Shown: piece by piece, positions 32,702-40,950 of the stretch
Position numbering within the stretch: the stretch's first letter is position 1
Layout of the letters: each line of letters starts with the position of its first letter
Source of the DNA: Collinsella sp.
Lineage (GTDB): Bacteria > Actinomycetota > Coriobacteriia > Coriobacteriales > Coriobacteriaceae
Direction of reading: 5' to 3'
Assembly: GCA_019414245.1 (NCBI GenBank)
Contig: DXMK01000018.1
Span: forward strand, 1 to 64,000
DNA length: 64,000 nucleotides
Notes under the pieces: model-generated
What the model was told of the DNA's origin: nothing
Databases searched by the model: none
What the model saw: only the letters and a program-made list of their open reading frames with translations
Program-made: the position numbers and the translations under genes

Positions 32702-35025
32702 CAGATGCTCTCCCTGAGCCTGCTGATCTCCTTCTCCGCCTTTCGGGGGTTGTCGAACCAGTATTCACGGAGCAGCGGGGCGAGTTCGTATTCGACGATC
32801 CTGTCCGGGTCGGGAACGGTGCCGCTATTCCTGCAGAAGTAGCTGTGGCCGATCTCGAAACCGCGTCCAAGGGACGGGTCGTCCTCGATTGTGCGATTGA
32901 GCGTCGCCACCGCATCGACGAGCTTCAGCATCGAGGGGGAGTCTTTCAGAGTCCCCCTGAAAGACGCGTTTTCCAGCGCCGAGCGCATCTCGAAGAAGCT
33001 GAAGCGGCGGCGAAGAGCATAGTCGATGAGTGCGAGGCTTCTATCCGCCGTGTTCATCATTCCTATGATGAACACGTTGTCGGGAACTGAGAACGGGGCC
33101 CTGGAGACCGGGTTGATGACCTCCTCTCCCCGATGGTCCGCTTCGATGCACATCAACAGCTCTCCGAAGACCTTTGAAACGTTCGCTCGATTGATCTCGT
33201 CGATGATGAACGCGTAGGGAAGCGCGTCGCGACCTTCTCGGGCGGCCTCGGTGCACTCTTCCCGCGCGGCACGACAGAACTCGCTGAATGTCCCCTCGCG
33301 CGGCTCAAATCCACCGTCGGCGGTGGGGCGGTATCCGTACACGAAGTCGTCGTAGGACGTACTCTGGTGGAACTGGACCATGCGAACGCGATCGCGATCA
33401 GTGTTTCCCAGGAGCATGTACGCTATCCTGCGCGCCGCGTATGTCTTTCCCGTGCCGGGTGCCCCCTGCAGAATGAGGTTTCTCTTGTCATTCAACAGGC
33501 CAAGAACGATGTCGAGTTGCGCCTCATCAAGATAGACATCGGACAGGAAATCTGCCCGGGAATACTTCACCGATGCGGGTCGGGAGGCTTTTTCTGGCTT
33601 TCCCGTGCTTTCTGGACCCGCCTCCCTCTGCGAAAGCGAAGCCTTGCAAAGCTGGGCGGAGTAGACCGCGCTGGCGAAGGACTCGGGAACGCAGCGGTAG
33701 ATTAGGTCAAGATAGTTAAGGTATGTTTCCCCCGATATGACTTTGGGGGGCTTGATATCCAACTTCTTTTCGAAATAGAGGCACGTGTCTGCGTCGAGCG
33801 GCAAGAAATAAGACGGATTTGAAAGGAAGAGCGCGACGGTTAGAGGTCTTGCGTTCAGCCCCCCGTCTCGAATTGCGCGGTTGAAAGCTCCTGTGAATTC
33901 GCTCCTGGCCTTCTCTGTGTCAGACTTCGCCAATCGGCAGCTTGCCAAGAACAGGGCAAGTCGATGTTCGCGCGCGTTAGCACTACCATTGAGCTCAGAT
34001 GGGGTTATCTCGGGGATGCCGTTGAAATCAATCGGGGTGTTCGCCGAGATGCGGAGCAGGCGTATTGTCCTGCTGAAGAGTTCCCTCTTTTCCCTCTCGG
34101 GAAGTCCGGTGCCGAGCGCTGCGGAGAGAAAGGAAAGCGGGTCGGCGTCCTCGATTAATTTATTTGCGCCCTTAGATACCGTTGAGTACAGTTCCGCCTC
34201 AAGACGCTCTGGCGACTCTTCGCCTAAATCCTTCTCATAAATCTGGCACAGTTTTTCTGAGATCTTTTGGCTAGACCTTACCCACGAGGGCCTATCTAGG
34301 TAAGTGCTCGCCGAGAATACTATCTCCTGGGCAAGGAAGTGATGATTCGGGTCGAGGGCGGCGAATTCCGGTGATAGGAGAGAATCGCTTTTCTCGATGA
34401 TGGCGGGGTGTCTTTTATTGAGAAAAGCGATTAGGTCGCCATAGGCTTCCGTAACATATCGATAACGCGCCGCCATTCCAGAGTTCTGGTCGGCGGTGAG
34501 GCTCTTGAACGCCCCTGCCCTTTCATCCTCGATTATCTGAAGGTAGTCCTGAAACTCTTCATCTTTGTAGTAGTAATGTTGTCGCGGGTTTAGGAGCGTT
34601 AGATAGGCGCTGATCGCTTGAAGGGGAAAATATCTGCGCACAAGACTTGCGCCATCTTCTGCGTGCTCCTCCAAACATTTTTTCAAAAGACGGCTTGTTG
34701 AGCGGTAAAAAGAGTCAATTCTGTCGTCTAATCGGCACGATTCGTCACTTAGGCGCTGCAGTTCACCTTTTGTCTGATTTGGATAGTATTTTGAAAGCTC
34801 GATTAGCGAGATGAAGTGGTAGGCAACCGGACTCGACAGGTATTGCGCAAAGCCCAAAAGGGACGCTTTGAGCATTTCCGGCAGGTTTGGAGAATCAAGG
34901 TTCCAAGCGTCTTTGAAATCGCGCAGAGCCTCCCATTTATAGATTTCCGTTTCCCGAATAAGCTCCATTTTGTTCTCATAGCGAGAAAGGATGCTTTCGA
35001 GTGCAACCTCGTTGAAGGTTCCCAT
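32701..35025 (-). CDS. McrB-like AAA+ motor of an McrBC-type system
   Basis: About 774 residues from the ATG at 35025 (GGGAG 6 bases upstream); ATGs at 35037 and 35052 are possible. The N-terminal 490 residues are alpha-rich and lower in GC, and should hold target recognition; no DUF3578 or EVE domain is recognised. The C-terminal AAA+ domain of the McrB clade has Walker A GAPGTGKTYAAR, Walker B FIIDEINRAN, the MMNTADRSLALID sensor and the Arg finger region ALRRRFSF. Pairs with McrC to restrict modified DNA, e.g. modified phage genomes. Confidence 0.88.
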   Translation of the reverse strand: MGTFNEVALESILSRYENKMELIRETEIYKWEALRDFKDAWNLDSPNLPEMLKASLLGFAQYLSSPVAYHFISLIELSKYYPNQTKGELQRLSDESCRLDDRIDSFYRSTSRLLKKCLEEHAEDGASLVRRYFPLQAISAYLTLLNPRQHYYYKDEEFQDYLQIIEDERAGAFKSLTADQNSGMAARYRYVTEAYGDLIAFLNKRHPAIIEKSDSLLSPEFAALDPNHHFLAQEIVFSASTYLDRPSWVRSSQKISEKLCQIYEKDLGEESPERLEAELYSTVSKGANKLIEDADPLSFLSAALGTGLPEREKRELFSRTIRLLRISANTPIDFNGIPEITPSELNGSANAREHRLALFLASCRLAKSDTEKARSEFTGAFNRAIRDGGLNARPLTVALFLSNPSYFLPLDADTCLYFEKKLDIKPPKVISGETYLNYLDLIYRCVPESFASAVYSAQLCKASLSQREAGPESTGKPEKASRPASVKYSRADFLSDVYLDEAQLDIVLGLLNDKRNLILQGAPGTGKTYAARRIAYMLLGNTDRDRVRMVQFHQSTSYDDFVYGYRPTADGGFEPREGTFSEFCRAAREECTEAAREGRDALPYAFIIDEINRANVSKVFGELLMCIEADHRGEEVINPVSRAPFSVPDNVFIIGMMNTADRSLALIDYALRRRFSFFEMRSALENASFRGTLKDSPSMLKLVDAVATLNRTIEDDPSLGRGFEIGHSYFCRNSGTVPDPDRIVEYELAPLLREYWFDNPRKAEKEISRLRESI

Positions 35026-35068
35026 ATTCGCTCCCATGCGATGTTTCTCCATTTAAACAAGAATTGTA

Positions 35069-35362
35069 ATGCATGTGCAGATATCCAGGCGACTGCCAGC
35101 CCGGCTTAACGAGAGTCGCCACAGCTCGAAATTGCACCTCCGTTGCGAGGCCTCAAGAAGCCGCACAGAACCTCGCACAAATCGTCCGCCGCGCTCCCGA
35201 TTGGTGGAGGTTGCCGCGCAGCCCCTTGCCCCCTCTTCGCTCCGGCGCGGCTTTGCGGTCTCCGACATGCTCAGGGCCGCGGCCGAGCACGACGTCGCCT
35301 GGGAGGAAGCGGAACAAATGGGTGCCGGGGTGTACGCCCGCCTGTTCCCGGAGCGCGGGTAG
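35069..35362 (+). pseudogene. Probable IS21-family istA fragment
   Basis: The C-terminal 45 residues of this frame (VSDMLRAAAEHDVAWEEAEQ, then YARLFPERG) resemble the N-terminal helix-turn-helix region of IS21 transposases IstA, which commonly reads ...W.EA..L.D..L...LFP. The catalytic part is absent: the frame ends at 35362. With the istB-like tail at 35467-35600 it suggests a collapsed IS21 element in the 700-bp gap upstream of the McrB-like gene. No other gene is seen in 35053-35750. Confidence 0.5.
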
Positions 35363-35466
35363 CCTGTTTTTAACAAGACTAATCTTTAGGAATTCATGGT
35401 TTATTTCTTTCGGGTCTCACGGCGTTGCCTCAGCCCACCCATCGCGGGAACGCCTGCATCCTTCCG

Positions 35467-35600
35467 CTACTCGTTTCCCTTCCCAAGCATGAGGGAACGG
35501 TCGAGGCGCTTGCTCCCGCCGCCGAACTCAACGAGACGGCCGTGGTGGATCAGGCGGTTGCACACCGCGGGAGCGGAGGGTGCGCACCGCGAGGGACGGC
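35467..35600 (-). pseudogene. Probable IS21-family istB C-terminal fragment
   Basis: On the minus strand the frame ending at TAG 35467-35469 reads NRLIHHGRLVEFGGGSKRLD, like the C-terminal end of the IS21 helper ATPase IstB, in which a D/NRL-x-HH element precedes the final residues. Nothing of the ATPase core remains. Short, so the call is tentative. Confidence 0.45.
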
Positions 35601-35750
35601 CCGCGGCACAACCGACCCGGCGCGGCACCCGTAGCGGACGTCCCCCGATGAGTGAGCACGCGGCAGTGGTTGCCCCGCTGGGCGGCGAAATTAACGTCCG
35701 CGCAAAACCATAGGATAGAGGCTAGTAACTTTTAGCGTGATTGGAGTCAT

Positions 35751-36330
35751 ATGCCGCAATCAAACATGTTCGACGTCGCAACTTGCGTCGCAGCTATCGT
35801 GAGCGCCCTCAGCGCCGTCGCTGCCGTTGTTGCCTACCTCGAATTTGATACCGACCATTCCTGCATGCACCTAATTGTTGAGAACATAGGCAACGGGGTG
35901 GCAAGGGGCATTCAGATTGAAGGCTTTGATTGCAGCCTGGCCACTGAAGAGCTTAGAAACTACCTTTTGGAGAAGATCTTCGTGGCACACGGAATCCCCC
36001 TGTCTCGTACCTAATGCTTGGCGAAAGACAGTTATCCTCAAAGCCGGAGACATGAGGGCGCGAGCTGATTTATCTTCGCCAGTAACCGCTTCTTATACGC
36101 GAACTGGATTCGCCGGCAAATCTGTTGCCCGTTCTGAAGTTTTCCGTTGGACTATAGATCTTTTTCTGGCTCGCTTTATACAAAGTCAGATTTGAATCAA
36201 ATAAAGACCTCTTTGGACAAAATCGAAAAGCACCTTGCTTCAATTCCATCTTTGGCCAGCAAGTCGGGCACGAGGTGGTTGGCTTTCGTCCGCCATGCTA
36301 TCATTGCACCGTTTGTATTGCATAACGGTG
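35751..36330 (+). pseudogene. Disrupted membrane-anchored protein (multiple frameshifts)
   Basis: Three consecutive frames carry one apparent protein. Frame 35751-36014 has a transmembrane segment (CVAAIVSALSAVAAVVAYLE) and a beta segment LIVENIGNGVARGIQIE. The next (to about 36190) continues NAWRKTVILKAGDMRARADL. The last (from about 36150) has DYRSFSGSLYTKSDLNQIKT and a coiled stretch. The ENIGNG..RGI pattern is typical of small single-pass proteins of unknown function. At least two frameshifts, so not expressed as one protein. Confidence 0.55.
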
Positions 36331-36341
36331 CTGGAGCTTCT

Positions 36342-36545
36342 ATGAACTACTCAGAGCTTGCGGAAAGTGGGGCGACGCAAAACGAGCGTCGTGGCTTTCT
36401 CGCCGAAGGCGATACGGTGGCAATCACCATTCGCATTCCCGCCAACCTCAAAAAGGCCGCGGTTGAAGAAGCTGCACTCAGAGGATTGAGCTTTAGTGCG
36501 TACGTGCGCACATCGCTGATCGACTCGTTACTTGACGAGGATTAG
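36342..36545 (+). CDS. Small ribbon-helix-helix-type DNA-binding protein
   Basis: 67 residues, ATG 36342 with GGAG 8 bases upstream. The C-terminal 45 residues fit a ribbon-helix-helix fold: strand VAITIRIP, helix NLKKAAVEEAALRGLS, turn, helix FSAYVRTSLIDSLL. Such proteins act as antitoxins or as regulators of restriction genes. It ends 50 bases before the methyltransferase and reads in the same direction, so a controller role for the restriction cluster is plausible. The longer frame from 36147 belongs to the pseudogene. Confidence 0.7.
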   Translation: MNYSELAESGATQNERRGFLAEGDTVAITIRIPANLKKAAVEEAALRGLSFSAYVRTSLIDSLLDED

Positions 36546-36595
36546 TAGAGCGAGAATCTATCCATCCACCCATTGAATGAAGAAATAGGAATCAC

Positions 36596-37837
36596 GTGAA
36601 CGACAAGAGAGAACTTAGGGTTAACTCATTCTTTGCCGGTATCGGTGGCTTCGACCTGGGCTTTGAGCGCCAGGGCTATATGAATACGTTTATCTGCGAA
36701 AATAATGGGTTCTGCAATGAGGTCCTCAGCGCCCGATGGCCTAACGTCACGAAGGCCGGCGACATTAACGAGGTCAAACCCGAGATCATTCCTGATGCCG
36801 AGATTTGGTGTGGCGGCTTTCCCTGCCAAGACATCTCTGTTGCTCGCGGCTCAATGTCACGCCTTGGACTTAAGGGGAGCAGATCCGGTCTATTCCATCG
36901 ATTCGCGGAGCTGATTGGTGAAAAGAAACCGGAAGCCGTTCTCATTGAAAACGTTGCCGGTCTTTTCAATTCGAATAAGGGAAATGACTTCGCCGTCATT
37001 CTTGCGACGATGAACGAACTTGGATATGGAGTTGCTTGGAGGCTGTTGAACAGCCGGTACTTCGGCGTCCCTCAATCGCGCCCGCGTGTCTATCTCTGCT
37101 GCTGGAAGGGTAAGCCTACAAAGGCCTTCTCTTCAATCTTCGAGAACTCGGTACCTTCAAAACCCTCCGGTGTTCGCAGCTCTTTCATTACCGAGTCAAC
37201 CCCCAAAGGCCTATATCCTCGCGTTCCTGTAACTGGCTATTGCCTTGCCGCTACATCGGGCAGACACACTGGCACCGACTGGAGCAGAACCTACGTAACC
37301 TGCGCCGACGGTGTGCGAAGGCTCACGCCAATCGAATGCGAAAGACTCCAAGGTTTCCCGGACAACTGGACCAATGTAGAGGGAGATACCGAAGACTCAG
37401 ACTCTCTTCGGTATGCCGCTATAGGAAATGCCGTCTCTGTGCCTGTAATCGAATGGATTGCAGGACGGATGAAGTCCGCCTATGCAGATCCCTCTCCCGA
37501 GTCTATCGACAATCTTGTCAGCAATCATCAATGCTTTAACAACGCGTCTTGGCGTGATGTCCCCGACATTGACTTCGAGCATGAAAAGCTAGTCTGGCCG
37601 AAGTCAGGACTGATGTGGGATGGTAAGTACATCTCCGTCGACCATCGCGAGGCACCTTGCTCACCCGCAACCTCCACGCTTTACCAGATAGTCGAGAAGG
37701 ATGATGTGAATCCCCGCTACTACCTGACTCCAAACGCAGCCGAAGGAATTCTTAGGCGCGTCGACAACAATAACCGCCAGCTTTTTGGCCCGCTGCGTGA
37801 TGGCCTAGAGAAGCTGTCGGGAAGGAGGGCTAAATGA
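36596..37837 (+). CDS. DNA cytosine-5 methyltransferase of the LlaJI-type cluster
   Basis: 413 residues, GTG start at 36596 after AGGAATCAC. Motifs in order: I FFAGIGGFDLGFE, IV GGFPCQDISVARG with the catalytic Cys, VI VLIENVAG, VIII SRYFGVPQSRPRVYL, then a short variable region, IX RRLTPIECERLQGFPDNW, X YAAIGNAVSVPVI. The last 100 residues are an extra domain with WPKSGLMWDGKY and NPRYYLTPNAAEGILRR, resembling a C-terminal module of phage-borne methylases. It should protect host sites from the nuclease encoded next; overlaps the ATPase gene by 4 bases. GC is about 50 %. Confidence 0.93.
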   Translation: MNDKRELRVNSFFAGIGGFDLGFERQGYMNTFICENNGFCNEVLSARWPNVTKAGDINEVKPEIIPDAEIWCGGFPCQDISVARGSMSRLGLKGSRSGLFHRFAELIGEKKPEAVLIENVAGLFNSNKGNDFAVILATMNELGYGVAWRLLNSRYFGVPQSRPRVYLCCWKGKPTKAFSSIFENSVPSKPSGVRSSFITESTPKGLYPRVPVTGYCLAATSGRHTGTDWSRTYVTCADGVRRLTPIECERLQGFPDNWTNVEGDTEDSDSLRYAAIGNAVSVPVIEWIAGRMKSAYADPSPESIDNLVSNHQCFNNASWRDVPDIDFEHEKLVWPKSGLMWDGKYISVDHREAPCSPATSTLYQIVEKDDVNPRYYLTPNAAEGILRRVDNNNRQLFGPLRDGLEKLSGRRAK

Positions 37838-39465
37838 TGACGGGCGCTCCAAAATTCGTGACCATGAGGCTGGGCAAAGATAGCGTCGCAGATATTAAGC
37901 GAATCGATGCCTGTGAGGGCGGTATCCAAGATCCGCCCATTTTCCTTTCCGTAACCTGCAAACAGGTTCCGAGAGAACTTAAGGCCGGTACATTTGTCCT
38001 TCTATGGCTTGGATCGGATAACTCTAAAGGCATCAAGACCGCGTGGAAGCAGGGAGTCCGAGCGGTTGCCCGCATTGAAGAAGTGAAACTCGGCGAAAAG
38101 CATAATGACGATTCCGTAACGATCGTCTCCATCGGTTACGCGTTTCCGATGTCTATGGACAAGATCGACTTACTTGAAGCTAATCCGGAGGCTTACGTCC
38201 ACTTCTCCGACCTCCCGCTCGTCGGGCTGTCAGAGTACGCAAACCAAACTATTCGCAAAGTCGAATATGGAAAGCGTAGCGATATGGGGGCCCTACTCGT
38301 CGCTTGCGGTGCTGCAATTAACAGCTCGCTCAAAGACTTGTTTGTTGTTTACCCTGACCTTAGGAAACTGGTTGAGGATAGCGTCTTTCCCCAGGCGAGA
38401 AGGCTGTCAATCTCTGCCTCAATCGGAGAGCCCCACAATCTCATCTACTTCGGCGCGCCGGGCACTGGCAAGTCCCACAGCCTGAACGTGCTCGCTGGAA
38501 AATACTTCGACAAGGCGCACACGCGCCGCGTCACCTTCCATCCCGACTACAGCTATGCCTCGTTCGTCGGCTGCTATAAGCCCGCGATGCGCTGGCCAAA
38601 ACAGAAGGATGACGAGTCCCTCTCCGAGAATATGGGTCGCCCCTACGTCTCCTACGAGTTCGTGCCCGGCCCACTCGTAAAGAGTTACGTCGAGGCGATG
38701 ACGCACCCCGACGAGAACTTCCTGCTCATCGTGGAGGAGATCAACCGCGCGAACCCCGCCGCGACCTTCGGCGACGTGTTCCAGCTGCTCGACCGAGACG
38801 GCGACGGAGAGAGCGAGTACGACGTGGACGTCCCCGTCGACCTCGGAGAGCACCTCTGGAAGGAGTTCTGCCACACGTCCGGTCGCGCGGATGAGGTTCC
38901 AGGGCTCTACAGCCGCGAGGAGAACGCCGCATGTCGTGTGAACACGATGCGCCTGCCTTCCAACCTCTACATCTGGGCGACTATGAACAGCGCCGACCAG
39001 GGCGTGTTCCCGATGGACACCGCCTTCAAGCGCCGCTGGGAGTTCCGCTACATGGGGATCGACGAGGGCGAAGGGAAGTACGCCGGCAAGGTCGTGCGCA
39101 TCGGCTCGAGGCGCGAGCCCGTGGAGTGGAACGCCCTGCGCCACGCCATCAACGGCCTGCTCAAGGGCAAGGCGCGCGTCAACGAGGACAAGCTCCTGGG
39201 TCCGTTCTTCCTCAAGGAGTCTACACTGGATGACGACGAGGGCTTCGACGAGGCGTTCAAGAGCAAGGTGCTGCTCTACCTCTACGAGGACGCCGCGAAG
39301 ATGAAGCGCCCCAAGGTGTTCCGCCATCCCGACTTCACCTACTCCGAGATCTGCGCCGAGTACGACAGCTCCGCCGACGGCGTCTTCGCCCTCGACACGC
39401 CCGTCGAGCGCGCGGCGGAGGGCGAGGATGCCGATGGGGACGCCGAGACGGGCGCGGAGGCGTAA
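37834..39465 (+). CDS. McrB-like AAA+ restriction ATPase (LlaJI R1-type)
   Basis: 543 residues. Residues 1-200 are a separate domain with an EVE/PUA-like look (FLSVTCKQVPRELKAGTFVL, ARIEEVKLGEKHNDD), likely for target or modified-base recognition. Then a McrB-clade AAA+ domain: Walker A YFGAPGTGKSHSLN, Walker B LIVEEINRANPAATFGD, sensor WATMNSADQGVFPMDTAFKRRWEF. The tail is acidic. The first third is about 50 % GC, but from about 38430 the GC rises sharply, so the gene looks mosaic. It starts within the methyltransferase stop (ATGA) and ends 3 bases before the nuclease gene. Confidence 0.9.
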   Translation: MMTGAPKFVTMRLGKDSVADIKRIDACEGGIQDPPIFLSVTCKQVPRELKAGTFVLLWLGSDNSKGIKTAWKQGVRAVARIEEVKLGEKHNDDSVTIVSIGYAFPMSMDKIDLLEANPEAYVHFSDLPLVGLSEYANQTIRKVEYGKRSDMGALLVACGAAINSSLKDLFVVYPDLRKLVEDSVFPQARRLSISASIGEPHNLIYFGAPGTGKSHSLNVLAGKYFDKAHTRRVTFHPDYSYASFVGCYKPAMRWPKQKDDESLSENMGRPYVSYEFVPGPLVKSYVEAMTHPDENFLLIVEEINRANPAATFGDVFQLLDRDGDGESEYDVDVPVDLGEHLWKEFCHTSGRADEVPGLYSREENAACRVNTMRLPSNLYIWATMNSADQGVFPMDTAFKRRWEFRYMGIDEGEGKYAGKVVRIGSRREPVEWNALRHAINGLLKGKARVNEDKLLGPFFLKESTLDDDEGFDEAFKSKVLLYLYEDAAKMKRPKVFRHPDFTYSEICAEYDSSADGVFALDTPVERAAEGEDADGDAETGAEA

Positions 39466-39468
39466 CCC

Positions 39469-40950
39469 ATGGCCTTCGACCCCGTTTACGTGCGGGAACG
39501 GGACTACTACTCGGTCGGCGACCTCGCGCGGCTGCTCAGGCTCGACCTGTGCGACGCCCTCGCGTGCGTGAGGGCGTGGGCCTCTCGCGGCGTGCTGACG
39601 CTCAGGAGCGATGTCGCGCCCGAGGGCGAGGACGCCGACGAGGAGCTCGCCGCCCTCGGCAAGTACCAGTTCACGTGGGTGGGCCTTGCCCGCTGGCGCC
39701 GCGTGCTCGTCTGCGCGTACCCGAAGTACTACCCCCGTCCCTCCGACGAGTTCCCTCATCCCCCGGAGGCGGAGCTCGCGCAGGTGTTCCGCGTGCTGCG
39801 CAAGAGCTCGGGCGGTCTCGCTGGCATCGGCGCCGCGCTGCCGGACGCCGACGAGGACGGCGGACCGCTCTCGCTCATGCTGGCCCTGCTGGGCTCCTAC
39901 GAGGAAAACGGCGTCTACACGAACTACGTGCGTGTCATCCGCGACAACGGCTCCGGCGAGATCGCCTGGGACCGCACCATCGCGCAGAACCAGCCCTTCA
40001 TGGACCGCGACACGCCGGTCTACTTCGACCTCAAGACACGCGACACCTCCCGCGACGCCGCCGACCTGGTGACGCGCCTGCACCGCTGCGTGCTGACGCG
40101 GTGCTCTGCCGACCTGCGCCGCTGGGGCGTGGACGAGCTGCTGGAGCTCGCCGAGGTGGACCTCTCCGGCGAGGAGCTGGAGGACCTGGGAGAGCCCGAG
40201 ACCCTGACGCACCATCTCGAGCAGGAGCGCTCGGTGCAGTTCGTGACGTGGAAGCAGGACGTCATCGACATGCTGCTGCGCTACCTGAACCCGTCCGAGG
40301 AATACGAGAGCCCCGAGGAGGAGTTCTGCCTGGGCACTTCGTCCTTCTACCACGCGTGGGAACTGGCATGCAAGACCGCTTTCGGGGACAGGCTCGCCGA
40401 CCGCATAGACTCGCTGGGGCTTCCGCTCGCCGAGGACTGGCGCCAGCGCGGTGCGGAGACGCTTCTTGGTATCATCCCGAGGCCGGAGTGGACGGACGCC
40501 GGCGGTGCGGGCTGCGGGGACGTGAACACGCTGATTCCCGACGTCATAGGCATCCATGGAGATGGCGCTGGCGGCAGGGCGTTCTGCATCTACGACGCGA
40601 AGTACTACGCGCCGACGCTGCGCCCCGGCACCGCCAAGCGCGTGCCGGGCGTCGAGTCCGTGACGAAGCAGGTGCTCTACCAGAGCGCCTACGAGGGCTT
40701 CATCCGGGACAACGGGTTCTCCTCCGTGGCGAATGTCTTCCTGGTGCCGACCCACGAGGCCGAGGCGAGGCTCATGGGCGGGGTGCGCTTCCCAGGCGTC
40801 TTCGGGAAGCCTGAGCCGCCCCTCTCGGACGGGGTGGAGATGTGGGCTCTGCCCGCGGACTACGTGTTCGACTGCTATCTGGCAGGAAGACTGGCGGACG
40901 AGGAGCTGATCCAGAGGATGTGCGAAGGGAGCCTGGATGGGGCACATTAG
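39469..40950 (+). CDS. LlaJI-family restriction endonuclease (R2)
   Basis: 493 residues. The C-terminal half matches the LlaJI nuclease family: SSFYHAWELACKTAFGDRLA, then the PD-(D/E)XK site LIPDVIGIHGDG...FCIYDAKYYAP, and GVESVTKQVLYQSAYEGFI. In LlaJI the nuclease acts with the McrB-like subunit encoded just before it, cutting after NTP-driven activation. The N-terminal part has a helix-turn-helix-like start (YYSVGDLARLLRLD). High GC (about 65 %), unlike the methyltransferase and the Shedu gene that flank the R1/R2 pair. Confidence 0.9.
   Translation: MAFDPVYVRERDYYSVGDLARLLRLDLCDALACVRAWASRGVLTLRSDVAPEGEDADEELAALGKYQFTWVGLARWRRVLVCAYPKYYPRPSDEFPHPPEAELAQVFRVLRKSSGGLAGIGAALPDADEDGGPLSLMLALLGSYEENGVYTNYVRVIRDNGSGEIAWDRTIAQNQPFMDRDTPVYFDLKTRDTSRDAADLVTRLHRCVLTRCSADLRRWGVDELLELAEVDLSGEELEDLGEPETLTHHLEQERSVQFVTWKQDVIDMLLRYLNPSEEYESPEEEFCLGTSSFYHAWELACKTAFGDRLADRIDSLGLPLAEDWRQRGAETLLGIIPRPEWTDAGGAGCGDVNTLIPDVIGIHGDGAGGRAFCIYDAKYYAPTLRPGTAKRVPGVESVTKQVLYQSAYEGFIRDNGFSSVANVFLVPTHEAEARLMGGVRFPGVFGKPEPPLSDGVEMWALPADYVFDCYLAGRLADEELIQRMCEGSLDGAH

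Noticed and set aside
35053..35376. Minus-strand frame upstream of the McrB-like gene
   Set aside because: Lies opposite the istA-like fragment, no homology.
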